From Aporrectodea caliginosa (Eukaryota; Annelida; Clitellata; Crassiclitellata; Lumbricidae), in the NCBI GenBank assembly GCA_020284085.1, contig JACEVL010000032.1, positions 1,288,501 to 1,352,500 of the forward strand: a stretch of 64,000 nucleotides of DNA, written 5' to 3'. Below are positions 35,675 to 47,200 of the stretch, one piece after another (within the stretch, counting starts at the first letter, position 1; every line of letters begins with the position of its first letter). Under the pieces are notes generated by a model. It saw nothing but the letters and a program-made list of their open reading frames with translations, was not told the DNA's origin and did not search any database. The position numbers and the translations under genes were made by a program.

Positions 35675-35770
35675 TCTACAATAGTAATATTCAAGTCCCT
35701 GCGGGATCATGTTTACCTCGGGGCAAAAAAAAAAATAATAATAATAATAATAATTATAATAATAATATTC
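35607..35770. repeat. (ATA)n trinucleotide arrays
   Basis: Two blocks (about 35609-35672 and 35734-35768) separated by about 60 bp of unique sequence and a poly-A stretch. The second abuts the family-B tail at 35763. Confidence 0.93.
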
Positions 35771-35822
35771 TTTATTGAAACAATCCGGTTGACAAACCGC
35801 AACCGGTTACAGTGTACAGTTA
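35763..35822 (-). mobile_element. Family-B retroelement 3' end with (AAT)n tail
   Basis: ATTCTTTATTGAAACAATCC is followed by GGTTGACAAACCGCAACCGG and TTACAGTGTACAGTTATGC. It matches the reverse complement of 11968-12052 at most positions. The upstream (ATA)n block is its tail. Confidence 0.7.
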
Positions 35823-35829
35823 TGCAATT

Positions 35830-36865
35830 GAAACAATTCACAAGAACACAAATGACAGAAGACATAAATCTTGACTACTTAGCAGCCTACAAAGCATGTC
35901 CGCCTACGGAACTTGATCTCGGTACCTCTCGCTCTCTATGCCAGTGTGTTATCCAATGCGCTATCGGAGGGGGATGGTCCCCTCCATCCCTGCAATATTA
36001 CAGTTATCTAACAAAAGACACAGTTTTTGGACTTACCTTACCTAATGCAAGAAACCTTCCCGTTTCAAAACGTCTTGTAAAGGGCATCAAGAGAAACTGC
36101 ATCTACCAAGAAATATAAGCTGAAAAGATTAATAATGTGATTGGTGCCGAATAGGCTGTTCAAAGTATTCATGTTTTTACTTAATAGTATCTCACCTGTA
36201 TTTAATCACTGATGAAAAACTCACGAAGTAAATTGTATTTCAATACAAATATTCACGAAGGATTGGAATAAAGCTGTACACACACACACACACACACGCA
36301 CACACATACATACACATGCATAGGAAATCACATAAATACAAGCATACATTACATAGTTATATGTACACGTGTAAAAGCATCGCCTACATACAAAAATACG
36401 TATACAAGTGTTTGCGCCTGATCATGTAGCACTTATTATGATTGAAGGCGAGATGTTATAGCGCTTGAGAAGAGACGATGCATGCTCTTTCAAAGGATCT
36501 CTTGCAATCAGCCGACAGACACGTATTATACGACGACTTTAAAAGGCGCTGCATAAAAAGACTGGCGGCCGTATAGCATTTGCCAGCGCATACATCTCAC
36601 CGTCGACGACAGCCCGTGCCGCCATTTATCGTCTGACGGGGGCGTCGTGAAAGGCTCCCTCCCTCCTCCTCCTTACGTCGCCCTTTCATCTCCCTTCCCT
36701 TGTCCGTCATTTCCTCTCTTTTTGTTTCCATTTCCCTTTCCTCCAGCTTAAATATATTTTACATATTATGTAACTAAAGGGCAGATATTTTACACCACCA
36801 TGCATAATAGGTTCAGCAACATTATACGTTCAAAGGCATACACAGATCGACATTATATATGTTAC

Positions 36866-36919
<54 letters not shown>

Positions 36920-37424
36920 ATCTGCGTATACATGTATTCATAATTTATATGCCTGTGTCTAGAACATATGAAACATATTGCTCATCTAAATATAACAGAT
37001 ATATGCATGACTGCATGTCGGCCTATTATATGAATGGCATGAAACGAGTCGGAAGACAAAGTTTGTGGCCGTAAATTTTCTTTAATATGTTAATACACAC
37101 ATAAATATATCATATATAGCCTATATATATATATATATTATATTCCTGTACGATCCAGTGCTGCGTAAACAAAATAGGAATCAGCGTTGCTCAACATATA
37201 GCCTATATGCATGTGGCTGTAAAACTGTCGGCAGCGACTGTGTTGTGTTGTATGTCCTGGTATAAAATTGTCGGATAATTATTCAGATGCGAGACCTCGA
37301 TTGACCGTGTGGCATTAAATATCCTGTCCAATAAATGCAGTTATAAGGAGCTAGTTGTGCCCCTAATCCTTGTCCTTCTTATGATCAGATCCATAAAGAT
37401 GATGCTCATCCAAATATCGATACC

Positions 37425-37458
<34 letters not shown>

Positions 37459-37740
37459 TATATGCATATATAATATATATGCATATTAATAATAATTTAT
37501 TAAACTGTAAATGTGAGTCGGAGAGGTCGATATCAGGAGCTCATTATCAATTAAAGTCCAACAGTTAATTCGAAATCTAATACCTATTACTCACTTTAAA
37601 ATGGTGCTGTTTCTTACAACTCCATTGAGTTAAATGTCTATCCTTACACCTTAGCGACCGACATCAGTTCCGTTAACAGACCAATCAACCAATTAACTCT
37701 GTCCTTTCTGCTTTCGCTTCTATACATTTCTATCACAACG
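35830..37740. other. Stretch without a recognised gene; several AT/CA microsatellites
   Basis: (CA)n at about 36279-36310, (TA)n at about 36866-36915 and (TA)n at about 37423-37460. No supported coding sequence. Confidence 0.45.
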
Positions 37741-37748
37741 TTACACTC

Positions 37749-37795
<47 letters not shown>

Positions 37796-38092
37796 ATATA
37801 TATTAGGGTGTCTCTTAGCATATAGTAAAAATATAGTTTTTCTATTTCTCTCGCTCTCACCCCTCCAAGTTGTTAGGTTCATAGAAATAAAATTTTATAA
37901 AACATTTAATTAAAATCGGATAATATTTAGAGGTGGCCCTCGAACCTTGACGTTTTGAAAATTAATGATGCTTCGTACAATGGAAAGTATAATTATAATG
38001 CTACATGATAATTAATCGCCAGTTGTAGTACTAATCATTTGTATTGCTTATCTAGCAAATTCTCTTCTATCGACCTGTATATATAGGGTCTA

Positions 38093-38145
38093 TATATATA
38101 TGGTATATATATACCATATATATGGTATATATATACCATATATAA
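38093..38145. repeat. Palindromic GGTATATATATACC doublet
   Basis: The palindrome ATATGGTATATATATACCAT occurs twice in a row (about 38098-38142) near the left end of the outer transposon. Confidence 0.8.
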
Positions 38146-38303
38146 TTATGTGTGTTACAATTAATGACTAATTTCCCGGAATATGTTGCCATAAAAGTCT
38201 TTTCGCTGCAGTCCAGAAATTTACGTCGATGATCGGAGACAACTTGAAGGAGGAATTCTAGTTGCTCCTCTCTGGCAGTCAACTTCTTAATGAGGGCCAC
38301 GCC

Positions 38304-38525
38304 CAGTGTTATTTCTATTAACTGTAACTGTAACTGAAATAGCAAAATAACTGAAAAATGTCTTGCAGTTAACTGTAACTGTAACTGAAACTGGAAAATA
38401 AAAAACAATAACTGAAACTGAAAAATCTTATTTCAGTTAACTGTAACTATAATTTAACTGAAAAATCATAAATTAGATAACTATAACTGTAACTGTAACT
38501 GAAAACCATAACTGAAATAACACTG
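38304..38525. mobile_element. 222-bp hAT-type MITE with 8-bp TSD
   Basis: The ends are CAGTGTTATTTC and the exact inverse GAAATAACACTG. GCCACGCC is directly repeated at 38296-38303 and 38526-38533. The interior is made of (AACTGT)n/(AACTGA)n words, a style seen in small hAT MITEs. It interrupts the outer transposase gene. Deleting the element and one TSD copy rejoins the reading frame exactly across the site. Confidence 0.93.
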
Positions 38526-38737
38526 GCCACGCCTCGCTTAGCCCTGTCATTGACGACTGCCAACCCGCTGATGATGCGCAATTCCCCGGAATGTTTCCTC
38601 TTCATCGCATTCAGACGAATCCATGGCAAGGAAAGTCTGACGAAGGCAAACTATAGAAGAGTATTTTTCGCGCAGAACTACTCCTGGCCCCGGTGCCCAT
38701 AATGCAGCAGATTTAACTTTTGGTCGCTTTGGTGGAT

Positions 38738-38745
38738 GTCACTGG
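38738..38745. repeat. 8-bp TSD GTCACTGG, left copy
   Basis: Exact second copy at 39840-39847. Confidence 0.93.
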
Positions 38746-39839
38746 CAACGTTCCCTCTAATATTTTTCCTGTGTGCGCGGAACTGACGGTTGTTTGCGCA
38801 TGCAGCCTAATTTTCCGCGTGAGCAATAGGCTAAAACTGAGCAACACATTTTTAGAAACATTTGTGATTGTAAATTGTAACTACAGACTGCAGTATACTG
38901 ACTAAATACACGTCTGTTATAATTCCTTTTTTTATTAAAGAAGATGTATGGCTTAGAAATCACGAATAGTTTTACGAATACGAAACTATACCTTCATGAT
39001 GTAGGAGGCTACATGTAGTTCTTATTCTAGCATAAAAATAATGCTGAACGCTAAAGTTTCTGCCGCCTATCTTTCTGCGACAACCATAGTTGATAAACTC
39101 AGTCGAAATTGACTTCCAATCCAGAGCCTTGAAACGACTATATCCTCATCATCAAGTTCTGTCTCTACCAGCTCACTGAGCCATTCGGTTTTAAACTTTG
39201 AACTACACTTTTTCTTTGCAAAACTATCCATTATAGTCCCGTTCGCTTTACGTTTCGACATCGATTACTTTTAATGACACAGAAGTGACAGAAATATTAT
39301 GCTGTAAGAAACTGGTTTAAACTTCCAAAGTGGAATTCGACACAGATAATCTGATTAACATACAGCCTGTGTGACACAGGCCTGGCCATACGGGCGGTTA
39401 CGGCTTCACCTGTTTGAAGCTCGTTAACCAGCAGGCGCAGCAGCCGGGCGGCAAGGAAGTTCACAAGCATCAGCATCCCCTCTAATTAATCTGGCGCGCC
39501 AAGCTGGTTACGCTTGAAAGCAGAATTCGGCAGGACGTTCCACTTGACTGACACAGACAGATAATGGATATGCGGTGTCAACTCCCCTCGTATGATCACT
39601 TATCTGTTAATACAGACTGGTATGCTCATCTGCAGCCGCACACAGACCTTGACCTTCCGTTGACTTAAGTTAAAGATAAGAAAGTAGGTTAATAATTCCA
39701 TGGCCTACTTTAAGTTAAGTAAAACTTTAGCTCATAAGTATTTCCTACCAAAACTTGTGCGCGGAATTTTGAAACTGCTGCGCGGCATTTTCTAACGAGC
39801 TGCGCGGCCGCGCAGCCGCGCAGCTTAGAGGGAACATTG
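38746..39839 (-). mobile_element. hAT element, 1,094 bp, internally deleted, nested
   Basis: Perfect 8-bp TSDs flank TIRs CAACGTTCCCTCTAA and, inverted, CAATGTTCCCTCTAAG. Both termini continue into GCGCG-rich subterminal repeats (for example GCGCGGCCGCGCAGCCGCGC near 39803). The class is recognisable as the hAT family with TGTTCCCTCTAA ends. A minus-strand frame (39067-39261) encodes only the start of a transposase, so this is a deletion derivative that would need an enzyme made elsewhere. Confidence 0.95.
39067..39261 (-). pseudogene. N-terminal fragment of hAT transposase
   Basis: It begins with an ATG (MSKRKANGTIMDSFAKKK), the usual opening of one large hAT transposase group (MSKRK...SLDSFF...). 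It continues for about 64 codons with an acidic segment (VETELDDEDIVV) before a stop. The BED zinc finger, RNase H core and the C-terminal dimerisation domain are missing, consistent with an internal deletion of the element. Confidence 0.7.
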
Positions 39840-39847
39840 GTCACTGG
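39840..39847. repeat. 8-bp TSD GTCACTGG, right copy
   Basis: Right boundary of the nested hAT. Confidence 0.93.
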
Positions 39848-40932
39848 GTGATCCGTGGCTGGGTAGTCCATGGTGGCTAACATCAGTCTCTTCATCTCCA
39901 CAGACACTCTGGAATCAAAAAGAGCCAGTCCGACCAGCTCCTCAGAAAAGTACCATAGATGAAGTCCAAGTTGTTTGCTTGTTGTGCTGAAAATGGCTTC
40001 AAGTGGGTATTTTAAGAGTTCAATCATGAGTGGGAAGTCATTCAGAGGCTTCAACTCCGATTGGGGCAATTATCCAGGTCTTGAGGAGGATGATAACTGC
40101 AAAAGTTACCCGATCACGAATTCCTCTCTTCTCTGAAGCAGTCATTTGGAACTGGTCACGAAAGAGCCACATTTTAATCGCATGCATAACCTTGGTCATC
40201 CATCTGGCACAATGCAGGGTGCCTGGCAACTACAAATGAACACGTCATGCCTCCAACATCGCTTATATAGAAGAACTTCAGGGCCAGTAGATGCACCACT
40301 TGTCCCTTCGAATGTCGCCCAACCCACTGGCTCTGCCATATGATGGTGACATGCCAAGAAGTTCAAATCTCTTCCAAGTCTCTGCTCTATAATCGCGCAA
40401 GCACCAGAAATGCCATTGTCAGCCTTTGGCAGGACAGTATTTGTGTCAAAGCACAACCCCGCAACACGATCCATAATGCCCCATTCCTCCAAAGACATGA
40501 TGACGTCAGTAGCTTGGGCCTCGGTAGTTCAAGCTGGAAGTCTCGGAACACCGAGTAGTTGCTTCACTCCAACACCTGATATAAGAATTGGAAGACGATC
40601 GATATGCTCTGTGGAAGTTGGGTCTTCCATTAGCTTCCCATCCCAATTTGTTGACAACTGTCAAATGTACAGTTACAGTTAACTTTGATTTTAGCTTGTT
40701 TGACTTGGTGGAATGAAGTTTGGTCATGGAGCAATGAATTGTACTAAGTAACGTTCTGCCAAAGGCTAGATGCTACTTCACTGACAATGAAGGTGGCACT
40801 TCTGGATGAGATCATGAGACGCTGGTTCTGTCGAGTGCTAGACAATATTATGTTTAACCGTTCTCTCTTTGGGGATGGGCCATCGTCGGAAGCACAAGAA
40901 GGATGGTAATCTTCCTTCTTTTCTGCAGTACT

Positions 40933-40933
40933 A

Positions 40934-41012
<79 letters not shown>
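40933..41012. repeat. (GAT)n trinucleotide microsatellite
   Basis: About 80 bp of pure GAT/ATG repeats inside the outer transposon, upstream of the transposase relic. Confidence 0.95.
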
Positions 41013-41014
<2 letters not shown>

Positions 41015-41310
41015 GTAGTAGCCTGCTTCGCTCCTTCTTTAGATTGAAATTGGCAAATTAATAGGACAATCTGTCCCTCGCTTAATGATTCGAACTATGT
41101 AGCATAATAATAAACAATAGGCCTACATTGCTAAAACTTTGACATCAAAGGGCCATCTCTAAATGTTATTCGATTTCCACCAAATGTTTTGTAAAATTGT
41201 TTTTCCATGAACCTAACAACTTGAAAGGGTGAGAGATTAAAATTTTAAACTTTCATTTTTAAGAGACACCCTAATATATATATATATATATATACATATA
41301 TATCCTATAA

Positions 41311-43477
41311 TTACAAGGAGTGTCTCTTTAACAGCCGTGTAGCAAAAAGGGAATGTCTTCAGCACATAAACCCATACTTGTAAAGTACCTTTACATCGTT
41401 TGTAATCAAAAACCAACAGTTTTTTAATCAAATAAGCAAAATGCAATCATCAGAAGACAACCCAACAGAGAACAATGAGGAGCTGAGACTCACAACAATC
41501 ATACGAACAATCTAACACAGACTACGTACTCTGCATGTGACATAACTGCATAAACCGTCAAAATCTGATTTACTCAATGTTTATCTATATGCAGTCCAAG
41601 ATCATTAAATGCCTACTGCCTTCAGCGAGTAACTATCATTCAATCGAGTTGTATACAGCTCATAACACTAACGAGAACAACTGTAATACACTAAAACCTG
41701 AACCTAACTGAATCAATCGAAGCAAAGGAGAGTATACCACATCTACGAAACAACTATGCACTCTATCTGGACAGCATCTACGAAAGTAGTTAATCTCAAT
41801 AACAAAATCTTTTAAATCCGCATGCTAGTATTAGACTAGTGCAATAATTTTTTAAACACTGCCAGTAGTACCAGAAATATTGCTATAGTTGATCATCATA
41901 ACTGTGATTGAGAGAAAATTGCGACAATCGGTTGGACGCGTGATCTCCATAGCAATCAGTAACTATTATATTGGGAGTATTAAAATATTATTGCACTAGT
42001 TCACTAAATAACAATCCGAAAATGTGACTTAAGACTTATTTGATAAAGAGCCACCCGGTCACACACGCACATCTACATACACACCTGCACACCTGCACAC
42101 ACTCACATGACCTACCCCAAAAGACACACACATGTTATAACTGGCTGGCTCAGAATCTATAATCTGTCAGTGAATTTTTTACTTTAAGATTGAATCGTCT
42201 CGTGAATTTAATTTGAAGTGCTGGGAATGACTTGCAATAGAATTGGAACAATCTAATAAATTTGTCGCATCGATCGTATGTTCCGTTGACATGCACGTGA
42301 TATGCGCTACGTGCATTGCGTTGTAACGATAGCTTCAGTTAATGCTGTCTGATTCCGTGAAGTTGTTGGACCGTAGGATTGTCACTCAAAGGCAGCAGCG
42401 CATCCCAAGACAATTCAGCTGACTCGACGACAAGATGACTGCTAGACTGAGCCTCTGAGATGCACGTCCTTAATTGAGGCTGACAGCTGGGAAACCAGCG
42501 CAGACCTCGAGATTGATTATACACCAAGAATCCCTGATAAGCGTCGTGCAGTTATACAAAACAGAATGTAATGAGTTTAAATGCTTCATTAGGTCGCTGC
42601 TGTTACCGTCACCCTTAACAGATTAAGGCCCATCAGTTAACCTAGATTCCAGGTAACTCACTGAACAGCAAAAGAACGTTTGGTCTGCTACTAAAATAAA
42701 TTTATGTGATCTTCAGTAATTAATGCTGATGTCGAATTCGAAGTATGCATTGAGACCAACACGTGAGGATTTTTAGTTTTCATAAAAGTATAATTTCAGG
42801 AAATTTATTTCAAATATAGAGCCGTACGATGTCAAGCACTGTAAAACTTGAGTTCTATTATAGGGCCTACAAGACATTGTCAGTAAGAAAAGTGTTTATT
42901 TAAAACTGGCCTAGGTATCTGCTTTTAACTTTCTGGCGAACAGTTGTTTCTCTTTGAAGAAAACAACAGCGATATGTCGTCACCTTGTGGCTAAAACTCC
43001 TCTGATAGCCATTATACACTGTGACGGAATCTTTCCCCTCGCTCATCGATGGGAGTATTTGCGATGCTGGGAAAGAAAATCCGAGTGTGAGCGAAGAAAA
43101 CGTATTTACTGGAACAGACGGCAACATTTTTTTCTAAATACATTCAGCATATTTGTACCAATTCGGCGAAATCGTCTGATTTGTGGTTTCACAGGAAATT
43201 ATGAACTCCTCGTTTAGAAAGCTTCACAAGCTGTCAATTCAGGTTGCTTGAGTTTTAATGAGAAGATTGGATCTGAAATTAGCACTTCTTGTGTTTGTGA
43301 CAAACAATAATTAATATTCCAGCCTTCAGTTTCAAGTTTGGTATCACCTTCACATTCCTAATTTTTCTTTCAGATATGGGAATCCAGTACCTTCAACTGC
43401 CATGACCTTCGTGAAGCTTTTCGTAAGGCCCAATATTATATCGTCGCACGATGCACACTTCAGTGTGGGATATGATT
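41311..43477. other. Stretch without a recognised gene
   Basis: CA-rich text at about 42062-42130. Just right of the outer transposon, AAGGAGTGTCTCTTTAAC resembles its TIR in direct orientation and may be a relic of another copy. A minus-strand frame at 42900-43127 (VYNGYQ..., TTYRCC) is faintly like a FLYWCH finger, but not enough to call. Confidence 0.4.
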
Positions 43478-43740
43478 CAAGCAAAGAGGACCCGGCTGTT
43501 TGGACTCATACCCGCTGTGAAGATGACCAAGACCATGCCAGGGTCTTGCGAGCTATGATTCCCGACCCTCAGAAAGGTTGGAAGAGGCCTGTTGGATGCA
43601 TTTACACACATGGACAAGAAGAATGGAAGCTGACCTGCGCCCTCTGTAGTCTGTACTTTGGGTCGCACACTGCCTGGAGACCCAAAGCAGAGACGGATGG
43701 CTACATGTTGTGGAAACGACAAAGCTCTGGTGAGGAGCAA
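43478..43740 (+). pseudogene. LINE ORF2 C-terminal tail fragment
   Basis: One frame reads THTRCEDDQDHARVLRAMIP, then DPQKGWKRPVG. After a frame change the text matches a TWTRRIEADLRPL-like segment, then a diverged GWxxVVET-like end. This is the tail found in many animal LINEs: RLFGHxxR...DHxRALRA...W(R/K)RPxGRPRxTWLRTIExDL.... It is a short, frameshifted 3' fragment lying directly upstream of the (GAT)n block, which may have grown from the LINE's terminal repeat. The match is to a remembered consensus and was not computed. Confidence 0.6.
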
Positions 43741-43746
43741 GCCACA

Positions 43747-43901
43747 GATGATGATGATGATGTTGTTGCCTATGACGATAATAATGATGATGATGATGAT
43801 GACGATGGTGATTGTGATGGTGATGGTGATGATGATGATGATGATGACGACGATGATGATGATGATGGTGATGATGATGATGATGATGATTATGATGATG
43901 T

Positions 43902-43968
<67 letters not shown>

Positions 43969-44021
43969 AATGATGCTAATGGTGGTGGTGGTGATGGTGA
44001 TGGTGATGGTGTTGTTGTTAT

Positions 44022-44086
<65 letters not shown>

Positions 44087-44128
44087 TTGATGATGATGAT
44101 GATGTTGATGATGATGATGATGATGATA

Positions 44129-44169
<41 letters not shown>

Positions 44170-44177
44170 AATTATGA
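43747..44177. repeat. (GAT)n microsatellite, about 430 bp
   Basis: GAT repeats with GGT, GTT, AAT and GAC variants. Open in several frames as poly-Asp, poly-Met or, on the minus strand, poly-His. The long frame starting at 43402 is an artefact of this array joined to the LINE fragment. Confidence 0.98.
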
Positions 44178-44398
44178 TGAAAGAAATATTCTATGAGGAT
44201 GGACAAGTGGCACATGCTGCACAAAGTCAGAACAAGATGAAAGTCTGCGCGTTCATGGAAAATTCATTCCACCCCAGCATGACACTCTTCTGTGGCAAAT
44301 GCACCACTAGCACCTTCGCAAGATAATTGCAAAATGTGTCACATAAACGTTCAGGCACATGATTGCAATTGTACTTGCAATCAAAGATTTATATAGCG

Positions 44399-44401
<3 letters not shown>

Positions 44402-44465
<64 letters not shown>
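44402..44465. repeat. (GA)n microsatellite
   Basis: About 64 bp of pure GA. It directly follows AGATTTATATAGCGCCTC, a LINE/SINE 3'-end-like motif that also occurs near 56399. Confidence 0.97.
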
Positions 44466-44467
<2 letters not shown>

Positions 44468-44930
44468 CACATGAGTCATATGTATGCATGTACGTATGCA
44501 CGTATACATTCAGAGAGCGCCAAAAATCCATTAGAAATTAATGGTGTGTCATGTGGCCGCCTGTCAATAAGCGTTGTCATGGATGAGTACGCTGCTGTTC
44601 TTGGCATGCAATTCCTATTCCACTTGTGCACGGATATTAGGCGGCAGAGAAGTGCCCCGTGCGTATATAGCAGAGCCGAAGGAATTTCGTGCCGACCAGA
44701 ATGCATAATGGCAGCACCTGTTTAACCTCGTCCGCCTGCGACATGGAAACCTCGCATCCATTAAGCCAGAGTGCATCACGGTCTCCAGAGCCCTGCAGCC
44801 CACTCCACAACGACGACGACGAGGATGCCATGGCGCATTGTCTCGCTGCAGCGCTCAATCGCCATTTTGTCCGTTTCTCTGTGTCTTTGCCTCCGTGTCT
44901 ATGCCACCGTATCTCTGCCTCTATGTCCAT
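44466..44930. other. Unassigned stretch before the minisatellite
   Basis: GC-richer sequence with short frames on both strands. No domain recognised. Confidence 0.35.
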
Positions 44931-45975
44931 CGTTGTTTCTCTGTCTCTGTGTCTATGCCTCTCAGTCTCAGTCTCCGCCTCTGTCTCTTTGCCTCTGCGT
45001 CTCTGCCTCTGTTTCTCCCCGTGTCTCTGCCTCTGTCTCTCTGTCTCTGTATATCTCAGCCTCTGCGTCTCTTCCTCTGTTTATCCTTGTGTCTCAGCCG
45101 CTGCCTCTCTGTCTCTGTATATCTCTGCCTCTGCGTCTCTGCCTCTGTTTCTCCCTGTGTCTCTGCCTCTGTCTCTCTGTCTCTGTATATCTCTGCCTCT
45201 GCGTCTCTGCCTCTGTTTCTCCCTGTGTCTCTGCCTCTGTCTCTCTGTCTCTGTATATCTCTGCCTCTGCGTCTCTGCCTCTGTTTCTCCCAGTGTCTCT
45301 GCCTCTGTCTCTCTGTCTCTGTATATCTCTGCCTCTGCGTCTCTGCCTCCGTTTCTCCCTGTGTCTCTGCCTCTGTCTCTCTGTCTCTGTATATCTCTGC
45401 CTCTGCGTCTCCGCCTCCGTTTCTCCGTGTGTCTCTGCCTCTGTCTCTCTGTCTCTGTATATCTCTGCCTCTGCGTCTCTGCCTCTGTTTCTCCGTGTGT
45501 CTCTGCCTCTGTCTCTCTGTCTCTGTATATCTCTGCCTCTGCGTCTCTGCCTCCGTTTCTCCCTGTGTCTCTGCCTCTGTCTCTCTGTCTCTGTATATCT
45601 CTGCCTCTGCGTCTCTGCCTCTGTTTCTCCCTGTGTCTCTGCCTCTGTCTCTCTGTCTCTGTATATCTCTGCCTCTGCGTCTCTGCCTCCGTTTCTCACT
45701 GTGTCTCTGCCTCTGTCTCCCTGTCTCTGTATATCTCTGCCTCTGCGTCTCTGCCTCTGTTTCTCCCTGTGTCTCTGCCTCTGCCTCTCTGTCTCTGTAT
45801 ATCTATGCCTCTACGTCTCTGCCTCTGTTTCTCCTTGTATCTCTGCCTCTGTCTCTCTGTCTCTGTATATCTCTGCCTCTGCGTCTCTGACTCTGTTTCT
45901 CCCTGTGTCTCTGCCTCTGTCTCTCTGTCTCTGTATATCTCTGCCTCTGCGTCTGTGCCTCTGTTCTCTCAGTGT
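44931..45975. repeat. 68-bp CT-rich minisatellite, about 14 units
   Basis: Units contain TCTGTATATCTCTGCCTCTG and GTTTCTCCCTGTGTCTCTGC and recur every 68 bp (starting points near 45049, 45117, 45185 and on). Units are close to identical in the middle, and the edges degrade into CTCTGCCTCTG text. Because the unit has no stop in several frames, frames of about 350-520 codons arise on the plus strand and about 200 on the minus. They shift frame each unit (68 = 3x22+2) and are not protein genes. Confidence 0.95.
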
Positions 45976-46981
45976 TTCTGCCGCTGTGTTTCTGCGTATG
46001 TGTCTCTGTATCGCTGCCTCTTTTCTTATATTTCTACCTCTGCGTATGTCTATCAGTTGGTCCACATTCACATGGGCAAAGGAAATCGAAGCACAGAAGA
46101 AAGCGAAGAAAGATCAGAGGAAACGGATTTGCATGGAAAGTCTATATGTCTGCTTCTCTGCCTGTCTGCCTACTTGTGTGTTCGTGTTCTGCCTGTCGGT
46201 TGTCTGCCTGTCTGCCTGTCTGCCTTCCTGTCTTTCTGACAATCAGTGCCTTGCTGTACACATGTCTATCAGTCCATCTGTCTGTCTGTCTGTCTGTCTG
46301 TCTATGTTTGTCCGATTGTGTAAATGAGCAACTGTGCGGTCGAGCGGTTGCATAAGATCGTGATCAATTAGATCAAACTGTGTAGATCAATTAGCATGTT
46401 GACAACACAGACAAAGACAAAACGGAGGCAAGCAGACAAAACAAGAGAGAAATAGGAAGACGTAGGCTGTTTCCTGTCTGGTCATAAAAAAACCTTGTAA
46501 CAATAACTAACGTTCGCGGGTGGAATTTAATAACCAGACTGACAGACAGACAGACAGTCAGAAGGAAAACGAACTGAAAACAATAAGAACATCTACCAAG
46601 AGACAAGATGATTGAGCGCATAAAACATGCACATGAGCAAACAGAAACAAACATACAAAGAGGCAGACAAAGTAGCCAGATAGCCAGATAGACGGACAGA
46701 CAGACGGATAGACTGCCAGCACTTTCGGTTGAGTCCCAGTGGAAGGAAGAGACGGAATAATGCTGAAGGAGGAGTAGGGGTCTATAGTGCACCTGCGCCC
46801 TGCATTCATGAAAAATATCCGTAAACAGTAGACACTAATGCGCTGAGGCCACCAAACGACATTAACTCACGGAAGTCTACAGCAGCAGATTGGCAGAGTG
46901 ACTGATAGGTAGGTAGTTCATTGTGTGTGTGTGAATGCTTTTGTTTATTGTATATGCAAACATACATGCATGTATAATGCG

Positions 46982-46985
<4 letters not shown>
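45976..46985. other. Stretch with TGTC/CAGA simple repeats, no gene recognised
   Basis: (CTGT)n runs at about 46150-46240 and 46276-46305 and complementary ACAG runs at about 46530-46560 and 46676-46710. Frames are Cys/Leu/Ser-rich artefacts. Confidence 0.5.
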
Positions 46986-47014
<29 letters not shown>

Positions 47015-47200
47015 GTGTGTGCATGTATGTATGTATGTATGTATGTATGTATGTGTGTATATGTGTAATTGCTCATCAATATATGTATGTCTGCATGTAT
47101 TCCTGCATTTATGCATGTATAAATGTGTATATGTATGTTTGCATAAGACATATTATGCATACATATGCATATATGTATGTGTATGCATGTATGCATGCCT
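46986..47200. repeat. (GTAT)n tetranucleotide microsatellite
   Basis: Pure GTAT blocks at about 46987-47014 and 47025-47053, then looser GTATAT/GCAT text. Confidence 0.92.

Larger units (their letters stand above)
38160..40690 (-). pseudogene. Decayed transposase of the outer element (CHHH/FDT-type DDE)
   Basis: Read leftward from about 40690, the pieces are: EHIDRLPILISGVGVKQLLG; EEWGIMDRVAGLCFDTNTV, with the Asp expected at the RNase H-fold active site; SGACAIIEQRLGRDLNFLAC followed by HHH (the LGRxLLxLACRHH motif of the family); LHLWYFSEELVGLALFDSRV (about 39970-39910) and KRLMLATMD; then, left of the nested hAT, AVVNDRAKRGVA and LTAREEQLEFLLQVVSDHRR at the C-terminus. I know this arrangement from uncharacterised transposase-like proteins in cnidarians, arthropods and molluscs. 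Stops and frameshifts occur at several points and two mobile elements interrupt it, so it cannot make a working enzyme. Confidence 0.75.
37791..41310 (-). mobile_element. DNA transposon (about 3.5 kb) with long TIRs and two nested insertions
   Basis: Inverted ends match over about 150 bp (about 37802-37965 and 41115-41274). Both begin ATTAGGGTGTCTCTTA and share CAAGTTGTTAGGTTCAT about 50 bp in and a GGCCCT motif further in. The inverted match also includes ATAGGATATATA outside, interrupted by an expanded (TA)n on the right. The true outer edge and TSD are therefore unclear within AT repeats. Without the two insertions (38304-38525 and 38746-39839) the element is about 2.2 kb. It encodes a decayed minus-strand transposase. 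I do not assign a superfamily. Confidence 0.85.

Noticed and set aside
42900..43127. FLYWCH zinc-finger fragment on the minus strand (VYNGYQ..., TTYRCC)
   Set aside because: Only the first half of the motif is suggested and the Cys/His ligands after it are not placed correctly.
43402..44196. 264-codon frame with a poly-Asp C-terminus, resembling an acidic protein
   Set aside because: The acidic part is a (GAT)n microsatellite and the front is a frameshifted LINE tail.
44689..46327. 516-518-codon frames in the CT-rich minisatellite
   Set aside because: The 68-bp unit shifts frame every repeat and simply lacks stops; the sequence is Leu/Ser/Cys monotony.
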